NCBI GenBank assembly: GCA_016875645.1
Contig: VGPE01000018.1
Location: forward strand, 1 to 21,331
Source: Chloroflexota bacterium
GTDB lineage: Bacteria; Chloroflexota; Limnocylindria; Limnocylindrales; CSP1-4
Direction: 5' to 3'
Length of the DNA stretch: 21,331 nucleotides
Below are positions 7,163 to 15,791 of this stretch, piece by piece. A program made the translations under genes and the position numbers. The first letter of the stretch is position 1, and every line of letters begins with the position of its first letter. A model generated the notes under the pieces. The model did not search any database. It saw only the letters and a program-made list of their open reading frames with translations, and was not told where the DNA came from.

Positions 7163-7183
7163 TATCCTTGTTGCGATCGCAAC
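7163..7183 (+). promoter_or_regulatory. MarR-type operator with adjoining -10 box
   Basis: GTTGCGATCGCAAC (7170-7183) is a perfect 14-bp palindrome of the TTGC-centre-GCAA kind used by MarR-family dimers. TATCCT (7163-7168) immediately upstream is a plausible -10 for the MarR gene at 7244, so the palindrome would cover the transcription start: the geometry of an autorepressor. No clear -35 is seen. Confidence 0.6.
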
Positions 7184-7243
7184 GATCGTCGGCGGAAGAC
7201 CGGTTGAGCACCATCGTGACACGCGTGATCGCGGGATGACCGA

Positions 7244-7744
7244 ATGACCGACACCCTCACGCGAGCGCCAGTCCCACTCGAGATCGATCTGAGCCGCCCC
7301 GGGATCCGTGCATGGCGGACATTCCTCGGCGCCCATGCGGCCGTCACGCGCCGCCTCGAGGCGGAACTCGAGGCCGAGGGACTCATTTCGCTCGCGGATT
7401 ACGACGTGCTGGTGAACCTCGCGACTGCCCCCGGCGGAAAGCAGCGCATGAGCGAACTGGCCGATCACGTCCTGCTGAGCCGGAGCGGCATGACGCGCCG
7501 CATTGACCGCCTGGAGGCGGCCGGCTTCGTGAGTCGCGCCGAATGCGCCGCCGATCGCCGCGGCTCCTACGCCGCGATCACCGCTGACGGCCTGGAGCGC
7601 GTTCGCAGCGCGGGCCCCACCCACCTGCGCGGCATCGAGGAGCACTTCCTCGCGAAACTCAGCGCGGACGAACTCGACGCGATCCGCGCCGCCCTTGCGA
7701 AGGTGATCCCGCCTGGCTCGCCGGACGGCCAGCCCGACTGCTGA
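7244..7744 (+). CDS. MarR-family transcriptional regulator
   Basis: The protein has 166 residues with a classic winged-helix MarR layout: an N-terminal dimerisation helix (FLGAHAAVTRRLEAELEAEG), a DYDVLVNLA helix, the recognition region (MSELADHVLLSRSGMTRRID), the wing (RAECAADRRGSYAAITADG) and C-terminal dimer helices. MarR proteins are usually ligand-released repressors of efflux, stress or aromatic-catabolism genes and of themselves. The palindrome at 7170-7183 near its own start fits autorepression, and the divergent membrane protein may be in the same circuit. Downstream, the DUF72 frame follows so closely that the two are probably co-transcribed. The ligand cannot be predicted. Confidence 0.93.
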   Translation: MTDTLTRAPVPLEIDLSRPGIRAWRTFLGAHAAVTRRLEAELEAEGLISLADYDVLVNLATAPGGKQRMSELADHVLLSRSGMTRRIDRLEAAGFVSRAECAADRRGSYAAITADGLERVRSAGPTHLRGIEEHFLAKLSADELDAIRAALAKVIPPGSPDGQPDC

Positions 7745-7777
7745 GCGCATCCCGATCGAAGCGGCTCCGGGGCAGAG

Positions 7778-7809
7778 TCCTGGCCGCATCCTGTCCTGGC
7801 CGCATCCTG
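7778..7809 (+). repeat. Perfect 16-bp tandem duplication at the 5' end of the DUF72 gene
   Basis: TCCTGGCCGCATCCTG occurs twice without a spacer (7778-7793 and 7794-7809). Because 16 is not a multiple of three, the copies are read in different frames (LAASC, then PGRIL). It lies where the DUF72 gene should start and may be a recent slippage event. Confidence 0.9.
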
Positions 7810-8526
7810 ACCGGGACCAGCGGCTTCGCCTACCCCGACTGGGCTCCGCGCTTCTATCGGCCCGGCACACGCGCCGACCGACTTCTGCCCGCCTACGCGG
7901 CGCGTCTCGAGGCCTGCGAACTCAACAACACGTTCTACCAGCGTCCGTCGCCGGACCGGATCGCCCGCTGGGTGGCCGACACGCCGCCGGGCTTCCGGTT
8001 CAGCGTCAAGGCCCAGCGGGCGTCGAGCGTTCGCGCCCTGCGCGGCGACCCCATCGCCGCAATCGCCTGGCTGACCGAACCGCTGCCGGCCTTCGGGCCG
8101 CGCCTGGGCACCGTCCTGTTCCGGGTTCCGGAGCCGATGCAGCGCGACGAGGCACGCCTGGCCGCCATGTTGGCCGCGTGGCCGGAGGCCGTCCCCCTCA
8201 CGATGGAGTTCCAGCACCCGTCGTGGCGGGTGGACGAAGTCCACGACCTCCTTCGTGCGGCAAACGCGTCACTCTGCGCGACCGATCTCGATGAGGATCC
8301 CGAGCCGCCGCCCCTGGACCTCACCGGGGACCGGCTGTACGTCCGACTCCGGCGCACGGTCTACTCGGAAGCCGACCTGGCGGCCTGGGCAGGCCGGATC
8401 GCCCCGTTCGTGGCATCCGGCGTGGACGTCTATGTCTTCTTTCGCCACGACGAGGATGGCACGTCCGCGCTGCGGGCCGTGGGCCTGCGGGACGCCGTGC
8501 TGGCGCTCACCGGGGCCCGGGCCTAG
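7780..8526 (+). CDS. DUF72-family TIM-barrel protein with no canonical start codon
   Basis: DUF72 homology is clear from about 7804: ILTGTSGFAYPDW, the ELNNTFYQRPS strand, TPPGFRFSVKAQ, MEFQHPSW, DRLYVRLR and the C-terminal VYVFFRHDEDG. The frame is open back to 7588 but has no ATG, GTG or TTG before an ATG at 7972, which would remove the first 60 or so conserved residues. The coordinate given uses CTG at 7780, which yields 248 residues, a normal family length; this start is a guess. The 16-bp tandem duplication sits exactly here. Removing one copy would not supply a canonical start either. DUF72 proteins are widespread cytoplasmic TIM barrels of uncertain activity. The gene follows MarR closely and its last 20 bp overlap the convergent cupin gene. 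Confidence 0.8.
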   Translation: MAASCPGRILTGTSGFAYPDWAPRFYRPGTRADRLLPAYAARLEACELNNTFYQRPSPDRIARWVADTPPGFRFSVKAQRASSVRALRGDPIAAIAWLTEPLPAFGPRLGTVLFRVPEPMQRDEARLAAMLAAWPEAVPLTMEFQHPSWRVDEVHDLLRAANASLCATDLDEDPEPPPLDLTGDRLYVRLRRTVYSEADLAAWAGRIAPFVASGVDVYVFFRHDEDGTSALRAVGLRDAVLALTGARA

Positions 8527-8869
8527 GGTTCGCCGCCCCCTCTCGCCCCCGCGAGCCCTCGGCCGGACCGAAGACCACGACGACCGCCAACTCCTCCTCG
8601 ATGGTGTGGAAGCGGTGTTCGACGCCGGCTGCCACGAAGACGACCGAGCCTGCGCGGACGGGTCGATCCTCGCCGCCGACCTGGATCATCGCGCGGCCCG
8701 CATGGACCACGTAGATCTCGTCCTCCGTGTGCGGGTCCTGCGGGTCGACGCCGCCGGCGGGCAGCACGTAGAGGCCGGTGCTCAGATCAGCCGAGCGCTG
8801 GAACTCAAGGTATGCCCGACCCGATACCGCCCGGGACTCGAGCAGGCCCGACACCTCGTGTGCCTCCAT
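8507..8869 (-). CDS. Small single-domain cupin protein
   Basis: The protein has 120 residues from the ATG at 8867-8869, which has GGAGG four bases upstream. An ATG 45 bases further upstream is possible but less well placed. It is a single Cupin_2 barrel: motif 1 region DPHTEDEIYVVHAG (His47, Glu51) and motif 2 region GSVVFVAAGVEHRFH (His85), giving a likely metal site with fewer histidines than the classical HxH set. Such proteins act as small isomerases, dioxygenases or sensors; nothing here says which. The C-terminal tail (GREGAANPRPGPR) is disordered and is encoded partly in the 20-bp tail-to-tail overlap with the DUF72 gene. Its 5' end faces the dehydrogenase lipoprotein gene, about 105 bp away. 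Confidence 0.85.
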   Translation of the reverse strand: MEAHEVSGLLESRAVSGRAYLEFQRSADLSTGLYVLPAGGVDPQDPHTEDEIYVVHAGRAMIQVGGEDRPVRAGSVVFVAAGVEHRFHTIEEELAVVVVFGPAEGSRGREGAANPRPGPR

Positions 8870-8973
8870 CTCGCCTCCATCGGGGCCGCCTGCGGCCGAC
8901 TTCATCAAGCCCACACGTGCTCCCAGGGTGCGTCCCCGGTCGTTCGCGGCCTCGGATCGAGGACTTGGCTAGG

Positions 8974-10434
<1,461 letters not shown>

Positions 10435-10478
10435 CGATCCCGCGCCCGGGTGCCAGCGCCGCTGCCCGGAAACGGCGA

Positions 10479-10509
10479 GGCCCGGCCCCGGGCGATCCGG
10501 GACCGGGCC
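10479..10509. terminator. GC hairpin between convergent genes
   Basis: The inverted repeat has outer arms GGCCCGG and CCGGGCC, a C/A mismatch, inner arms CCCGG and CCGGG, and loop GCGAT, giving 12 paired positions. There is no T-tract. It lies between the dehydrogenase (+) and SIMPL (-) gene ends and could stop transcription from both sides. Confidence 0.6.
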
Positions 10510-10553
10510 AGCGAGGCCGCGAGGAGGAACGGCCTGCCGTCGCCGAGGGGCGG

Positions 10554-11318
10554 TCAGCCGATGCGGTAGACGATCGAGACGCTGACCGAGATCTCCGTGG
10601 TGCCCGGCAGGACCGGCGTCCCGGCACCGTCGGCCGCGACCTTCGCCGACTCGTACTGCGGGTACGGAATGGGCGCGCTCACCTCGGAGATCGCGCTGAC
10701 GCCGACGATCGAGACGCCGGCCGCCGACGCGAGCGCGTTGGCCTTCGCGCGGGCATCGTCCACGGCTGCCTTGCGGGCCTTTGCCTCGGCATCCGTCGGG
10801 TTGTCGACCCGGAAGGTGACGCCGTCGACCGACGTCGCGCCCGCCGCGATCGCGTCATCGACCAGGCGGCCGACCTTGGCCAGGTCACGCACCACGATGT
10901 TCACGGTGTTGACCACCTGGAAGCCGACGAGCGGCGGCGGCGTCGAGTTCTTGTTGTAGTCGTACACCGGCTGGAGCGAGAGCGACGAGGTCTGGATGTC
11001 GGCGTCGGCGATTCCGGCCTTGCGGATGACGTCAACCACGGCGGTCATGGCCGTGGCCGCGGCGGCACGCGCCTCGGTGGCCGTGGGACGCTGGACGACA
11101 ACGCCGAGGCGAACGTCGGCCGTGTCGGGCCGGAGCAGGACGCGTCCGATGCCCGTCACCGAGATGGTGTGCTCGGGGGTGGCCGTTTCGGCTGCCACGG
11201 CGTTTCGCGGACCTCCGTTGGGGCCGATCAGGGCGAGGCCGAGGATGCCGACCCCGACCGCCACTGCCGCCCAGCGGACGGTTGCGGAGCTGATCGTGAT
11301 CGAGAGGGTACGAGACAT
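10554..11318 (-). CDS. SIMPL-domain (DUF541) exported protein
   Basis: The protein has 254 residues. The ATG at 11318 is supported by AGGAG seven bases upstream. One N-terminal hydrophobic segment (about residues 15-33) acts as a signal anchor or signal peptide, followed by the SIMPL domain: HTISVTGIGRVLLRPDTADVRLGV, the helix TATEARAAAATAMTAVVDVIRKAGI, DIQTSSLSLQPVYDYN, GFQVVNTVNIVVRDLAKVGRLVDDAI and VDGVTFRVDNP, ending in the EISVSVSIVYRI strand. The family (BP26/OMP28-like) forms ring-shaped periplasmic or surface assemblies, and some members are linked to oxidative stress; the exact role is unknown. It is divergent from the two-helix membrane protein and shares a 114-bp gap with it. Confidence 0.92.
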   Translation of the reverse strand: MSRTLSITISSATVRWAAVAVGVGILGLALIGPNGGPRNAVAAETATPEHTISVTGIGRVLLRPDTADVRLGVVVQRPTATEARAAAATAMTAVVDVIRKAGIADADIQTSSLSLQPVYDYNKNSTPPPLVGFQVVNTVNIVVRDLAKVGRLVDDAIAAGATSVDGVTFRVDNPTDAEAKARKAAVDDARAKANALASAAGVSIVGVSAISEVSAPIPYPQYESAKVAADGAGTPVLPGTTEISVSVSIVYRIG

Positions 11319-11432
11319 CTGGCGACTCCTCGGGGCGCGTCAGCGGCGCATCATGGCCGCGATGAGCATTGAGACGACCGGCACGTCCGTTCGGTTCCGT
11401 CAGTTCCTGCCTCGGCACAGAATGACGCGAGC

Positions 11433-12146
11433 GTGACGAGCCCGGGCAACGCGCGATCGTCCCTGCGACGCTGGCTGGGCCTTGGCCTGGTCCTGTACGG
11501 CGTGACCGGCATCGTCCTCGCGGTCGCGGGCGCGAGCCTGGTTTCGGCGTCGTTCCGCGGCGTTGACCGGCTGGTCGACACGATCGTCGCGCAGCGGACC
11601 ACGATCGTGCTCACCCTGGACACGGCGGCCGGGTTCATCGGCAACGCCGCCACCGGCACGGAGTCGGTGGACGCGGTCATCGCTGACGCCGCGGCCGCGG
11701 CGCGAGACGCGGCGACGATGACCCGCTCGCTGGCCGCGGCCGCGGACGAGGTGGCGCAGGCAGCGTCCTTGCAGATCTTCGGCCAGCAGCCGTTCGCGGA
11801 CGTCGCCACCGGCTTCACGCGGGTGAGTGCCGACACCCAGGTCCTGGCGGCCGACCTCGAACGGGCGGCGGACACGATCGCCGGCACCGGCGCGGCCACC
11901 TCCGGCCTGCGTGGCGACCTGCAGAGCCTGGCCGACCAGGTGCGCCGGTTCAGCCGGAATCTTGCGGACACGGTTGCGCTCGACGACGTCGAGGGCGCAT
12001 TCGACGCGCCGCGACTCGTCCTCTACGGGCTGCTCGGGTGGCTGGCGATCCAGGCGGCCGCAGCCGTGATCGGCGGGCTAGTCCTCCTGCTGACACGAGG
12101 GCGGCAGAAGGCCGCAGCTTTCGGCGGAACGCCCAACCCATCCTGA
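11433..12146 (+). CDS. Two-helix membrane protein with a long alanine-rich extracytoplasmic helix region
   Basis: The protein has 237 residues from the GTG at 11433. A hydrophobic helix spans about residues 13-36 (LGLGLVLYGVTGIVLAVAGA) and a second about 193-217 (LYGLLGWLAIQAAAAVIGGL), with a short basic C-terminus. The roughly 155 residues between are alanine-rich and helical with heptad-like spacing (ADAAAAARDAATMTRSLAAAADEVAQAA, FTRVSADTQVLAADLERAADTI, LQSLADQVRRFSRNLADTVA), like the coiled segments of chemoreceptors or MCE-type proteins. No HAMP, signalling or MCE domain is visible. I do not recognise a named family; a membrane scaffold or sensor-like role is only a guess. It faces the aceE end with about 40 bp between. 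Confidence 0.75.
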   Translation: MTSPGNARSSLRRWLGLGLVLYGVTGIVLAVAGASLVSASFRGVDRLVDTIVAQRTTIVLTLDTAAGFIGNAATGTESVDAVIADAAAAARDAATMTRSLAAAADEVAQAASLQIFGQQPFADVATGFTRVSADTQVLAADLERAADTIAGTGAATSGLRGDLQSLADQVRRFSRNLADTVALDDVEGAFDAPRLVLYGLLGWLAIQAAAAVIGGLVLLLTRGRQKAAAFGGTPNPS

Positions 12147-12186
12147 GCCAGGGCCGGGGCGAAGGCCACGAACGAGGCCGCCGCGT

Positions 12187-14868
12187 TCAGATGACGAACG
12201 GGGCCGCGCGCTCCGGGTCCAGGCCAAGCTCGGTGACGGCAGCGGCTGCCCGTTTCGGGGTGAGCGCGCCGCTCCGCGCAAGGGCCACAAGCGCCGCTGC
12301 GGCGATGTTCGGCGCGTCGATCTCGAAGAAGGCCCGCAGTGCCTCGCGCGTATCGCTGCGGCCGAAGCCGTCGGTGCCGAGCGAGACGTAGTCGCACGGC
12401 AGCCAGCGGGCGACCATGTCGGGCAGGGCACGCATCCAGTCTGTGGCTGCGACGACCGGCCCCCCGTCCGCCCCCAGGACCTGTGCCACGTACGGCACGC
12501 GCTCGGGCTGGTCGGGGTGAAGCCGGTTCCAGCGCTCCGCCTCGAGCGCGTCGGCGCGCAGCTGCTGGAACGACGGCGCGCTATAGACCTCGGCCGCGAT
12601 GCCGAATCGTTCGGCAAGCAGTGCCTGGGCCGCGATTACCTGCTGGAGGATCGACCCCGACCCGAGCAGCCGCGCGCGCCCGGTCGGCCGCTCGAAAGCC
12701 GGTGCCGGCCGCAGGAGGTACAGCCCGCGGATGATCCCCTCCTCTGCCCCGTCGGGCATCGGGAGCTGCGGGTAGTTCTCGTTGTAGAGCGTGATGTAGT
12801 AGAAGACGTCCTCGCCCTTCCCGAACATGTCGTTGATGCCGCGTTTGACGATCGTCGCCAGCTCATACGCGAAGGCTGGGTCGTAGGCGCGGATGTTCGG
12901 GACCGTGGCCGCGAGGATGTGCGAATGGCCATCGTCGTGCTGAAGCCCCTCGCCCATCAGGGTGGTCCGACCGGCCGTGCCGCCCATCACAAACCCGCGG
13001 CCGCGGGCGTCCCCGAACGCCCACATCTGGTCTCCCGTCCGCTGGAACCCGAACATCGAGTACAAGATGTAGAAGGGCACCATCGCCAGGCCGTGCGTGG
13101 CGTACGCAGTTCCGGCGGCCTGGAACGACGCCATCGAGCCTGCCTCGGTGATCCCTTCCTCCAGCACCTGGCCGTCGGTCGCCTCGCGATAGGAGAGCAC
13201 GAGGTCCGAATCGACCGGGTCGTAGCGCTGGCCCAGCGCCGAGTAGATCCCCACTTCCTTGAACAGCGGGTCCATCCCGAAGGTGCGCGCCTCGTCCGGG
13301 ATGATGGGCACGATCTGTCGGCCGATGACCGGGTCCCGCAGCAGGTTCCGCAGCAGCCGGGTGAAGACCATCGTGGTGCTGACCGGGATCTCGGATCCGC
13401 TGGGGAATTCCGTCGTCACTTCGTCGCGCAGCGGCGGCAGGGCCGGGGCACGGACCACCCGGTGCGGCAGGGGGCCACCCAGCGTTCGCCGCCGTTCGAG
13501 CAGGTACTTGATCTCGTCCGAATCGGCGCCCGGATGGAAGTAGGGCGCCTCCTTGAGCTTCGCGTTCGGGATCGGCAGCTCGAGCCGGTCGCGGAAGACG
13601 CGCAGCTCCGCCTCGGACATCTTCTTGGTCTGGTGCGTGACGTTGCGACCCTCGACGCCCGCGCCCAGCGTCCAGCCTTTGATCGTCTTGGCCAGGATCA
13701 CCGTTGGCCCGCCGGTGAACTCGGTCGCAGCCTTGTAGGCCGCGTAGACCTTGCGGTAGTCGTGGCCGCCCCGGCGCAGGCGGGCGAGGTCGTCGTCCGT
13801 GAGGTGCTCGACCAGCCTGCGCAGCCGCGGATCGGGGCCGAAGAAGTGCTCGCGGATGTAGGCGCCGCCCGCCACAGAGAACTTCTGGAACTCGCCGTCG
13901 AGCGTCTCGTTCATCTCATTGACGAGAACGCCGTCCACGTCACGGGCGAGCAGCTCGTCCCACTCCCGGCCCCAGATGACCTTGATCACGTTCCAGCCCG
14001 CGCCCCGGAACAGACCCTCCAGCTCCTGGATGATCTTGCCGTTGCCGCGGACCGGGCCGTCGAGACGCTGCAGGTTGCAGTTGACGACGAACGTCAGGTT
14101 GTCGAGTCCCTCGCGCGCCGCCAGCGAGAGCCCGGCGATGGACTCGGGCTCGTCCATCTCGCCGTCGCCGAGGAACGCCCAGACGCGCTGGTTCGAGGTG
14201 TCTTTGAGGCCGCGGCTGTGCAGGTAGCGGTTGAAGCGTGCCTGGTAGACGGCACTGACGGGACCGAGGCCCATCGAGACGGTCGGGAACTCCCAGAAGT
14301 CGGGCATGAGCCGCGCGTGCGGGTAGGAGCTGAGGCCGGGACCCGGCGGAACCTCACGCCGGAACTCGTCGAGATCCTGCTCGGAAAGGCGGCCCTCGAG
14401 GAACGCTCGCGCGTACATCCCCGGCGCGGCATGGCCCTGATAGAAGATCTGGTCCCCGCCCCCGTCGGCGGCCTTGCCGCGGAAGAAGTGGTTGAACCCC
14501 ACTTCGTAGAGGCTGGCCGAGCTGGCGTACGTGGACAGGTGGCCGCCGATGCCGGCGAAGGTGTTGTTCGCGCGGAGTACCATGGCCGCGGCGTTCCAGC
14601 GGATCAGCCGCCGGATCCGGCGCTCCAGCACCTCGTCACCGGGGAAGTACGGCTCCTGCTCCGGGCTGATGGTGTTGATGTACCGCGTCTGGGTGAGCGG
14701 CGGCAGTCCGACATGCAGCTGGCGGGCACGCTTGAGCAGCTTGTAGACGAGGAAGCGCGCTCGGCTTTCCCCTTCGGTCGCGACGAGCTGATCGAAGGAG
14801 TCGAGCCACTCCTGCGTCTCGTCCGGATCGATGTCCGGCAACTGCTGCTTGAATTCGTCGACATACAT
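12187..14868 (-). CDS. aceE: Pyruvate dehydrogenase E1 component, homodimeric type
   Basis: The protein has 893 residues, close to the 887 of E. coli AceE. It converts pyruvate with thiamine diphosphate and passes the acetyl group to the lipoyl domain of E2. Key stretches: GIGGHLSTYASSASLYEVGFNHFFRG (about 108-131), FYQGHAAPGMYARAFLEGRL with His146, the ThDP/Mg motif GDGEMDEPES (234-243) ending in NCNLQ (263-267), MPFYILYSMFGFQRTGDQMWAFGD in the pyrimidine domain and GRTTLMGEGLQHDDGHSHI. It appears intact. E2 and E3 genes are not adjacent, unlike the usual aceEF-lpd order. No clear ribosome site precedes the ATG at 14868, so the exact start is less sure. The DUF2255 gene lies 71 bp upstream on the same strand. 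Confidence 0.96.
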   Translation of the reverse strand: MYVDEFKQQLPDIDPDETQEWLDSFDQLVATEGESRARFLVYKLLKRARQLHVGLPPLTQTRYINTISPEQEPYFPGDEVLERRIRRLIRWNAAAMVLRANNTFAGIGGHLSTYASSASLYEVGFNHFFRGKAADGGGDQIFYQGHAAPGMYARAFLEGRLSEQDLDEFRREVPPGPGLSSYPHARLMPDFWEFPTVSMGLGPVSAVYQARFNRYLHSRGLKDTSNQRVWAFLGDGEMDEPESIAGLSLAAREGLDNLTFVVNCNLQRLDGPVRGNGKIIQELEGLFRGAGWNVIKVIWGREWDELLARDVDGVLVNEMNETLDGEFQKFSVAGGAYIREHFFGPDPRLRRLVEHLTDDDLARLRRGGHDYRKVYAAYKAATEFTGGPTVILAKTIKGWTLGAGVEGRNVTHQTKKMSEAELRVFRDRLELPIPNAKLKEAPYFHPGADSDEIKYLLERRRTLGGPLPHRVVRAPALPPLRDEVTTEFPSGSEIPVSTTMVFTRLLRNLLRDPVIGRQIVPIIPDEARTFGMDPLFKEVGIYSALGQRYDPVDSDLVLSYREATDGQVLEEGITEAGSMASFQAAGTAYATHGLAMVPFYILYSMFGFQRTGDQMWAFGDARGRGFVMGGTAGRTTLMGEGLQHDDGHSHILAATVPNIRAYDPAFAYELATIVKRGINDMFGKGEDVFYYITLYNENYPQLPMPDGAEEGIIRGLYLLRPAPAFERPTGRARLLGSGSILQQVIAAQALLAERFGIAAEVYSAPSFQQLRADALEAERWNRLHPDQPERVPYVAQVLGADGGPVVAATDWMRALPDMVARWLPCDYVSLGTDGFGRSDTREALRAFFEIDAPNIAAAALVALARSGALTPKRAAAAVTELGLDPERAAPFVI

Positions 14869-14939
14869 CGACCGGGGTGCACCGGGTGGTGCGAGGTCCT
14901 CGACCGCCAGTGTTCCGCTCCGCTGAGAGTGGCGCCGGC

Positions 14940-15455
14940 TCAGGCCGGCTTGCGCGGCTGGAGGTAGACGTCGGCTTCGATCGGGGCGCCCGAGTCCATG
15001 ATGCCGAGCTCGATCGGGTGGCCGTGCAGCTCAAATGGCTCGACGCTGCCGAGGTAGGCGGGCGCCTGCAGAGCGTCCTCGCCGGGCGTGCGCGGCTCCA
15101 GCCGAAGGGTCGCCTTCTGCGCTTCCGGGGTCAGCATGGACGAGTGACCCGGATCATTGGCGTACTTGCGGTTGATGGCCGCGTCCACGCGTCGGATCGT
15201 CTCCGGATCTGCCGCCGGAATGGCGACGGTCTCGAGTCGTCGCCCGTCATCATCGACCGTGACGTTGTGGTGGGCCATGGCTTCGCGATACCAGCGACCC
15301 CGCTCGCCGCGGACCGATCGGACGAAGACCTCCCCTCCGTCCACCACCACCCAGACGATGGTCGAATGCACGTCTCCGCCCCGCGGCGCATGCGTCTCGA
15401 TCCGGACCTCGCGCGCGATCTCCAGGTCGTGCAGGTCGGTCGTTCGGAATGGCAT
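14940..15455 (-). CDS. DUF2255-family protein
   Basis: The protein has about 171 residues from the ATG at 15453-15455; longer in-frame starts reach 15497 and 15551. The shorter start is preferred because the family core begins at once (MPFRTTDLHDLEIAREVRIET) and TACCCT ends six bases upstream, the geometry of a leaderless transcript. Conserved features are TIVWVVVDGGEVFVRSVRGERGRWYREAM, the family's flavin-reductase-like beta-barrel core, and the INRKYANDPGHSSMLTPEAQKATLRLEP segment. DUF2255 proteins are distant relatives of F420/FMN-binding split barrels and of unknown role. A C-terminal extension of about 45 residues (EPFELHGHPIELGIMD onward) follows. It may be co-transcribed with aceE. Confidence 0.82.
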   Translation of the reverse strand: MPFRTTDLHDLEIAREVRIETHAPRGGDVHSTIVWVVVDGGEVFVRSVRGERGRWYREAMAHHNVTVDDDGRRLETVAIPAADPETIRRVDAAINRKYANDPGHSSMLTPEAQKATLRLEPRTPGEDALQAPAYLGSVEPFELHGHPIELGIMDSGAPIEADVYLQPRKPA

Positions 15456-15461
15456 GAGCAG

Positions 15462-15490
15462 AGGGTAGCCGATCGGACGTGAGATGTCGC
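15462..15490 (-). promoter_or_regulatory. Candidate leaderless promoter for the DUF2255 gene
   Basis: On the minus strand GCGACA (15485-15490, four of six -35 matches), 17 bases, then TACCCT (15462-15467, TANNNT). The ATG begins seven bases after the -10 ends, so RNA would start at or next to the initiation codon. No Shine-Dalgarno sequence is present. Confidence 0.45.
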
Positions 15491-15791
15491 CGTCCATGAT
15501 CTGCAATGCCCCCGCAACGTTCGCGCCCGGCTTCGCCGGCGCGAGCGGCAAGCTCGTTCCGGGAGACTACGTCCGAGCGAGGCATCGCGTTCGGCGACCG
15601 GTCGCGATCGACGTGACAACCTGAAGCGAATCGCTCCGAGAACCGGCCTGGCAGCCATCGGCACCGACCCCGTCACCAGCCCGCCGTTGCGCCATCGCTC
15701 ACGGTCACACCAGCCGCGGATCCTGGACGGCGGGCCGACGAGGAACGACCCGGGAGCGGTGGACCATGAGACCATGGGAGGAGTGGCACGC

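Noticed and set aside
7588..7809. MarR-DUF72 fusion by programmed frameshift
   Set aside because: MarR ends normally at TGA 7742-7744, no slippery sequence is seen, and both proteins have normal lengths on their own.
12517..14967. Open frame of 816 codons on the + strand, antisense to aceE
   Set aside because: It mirrors the aceE codon pattern of GC-rich DNA, matches no family and has Arg/Asp/Val-heavy shadow composition; aceE itself is unmistakable.
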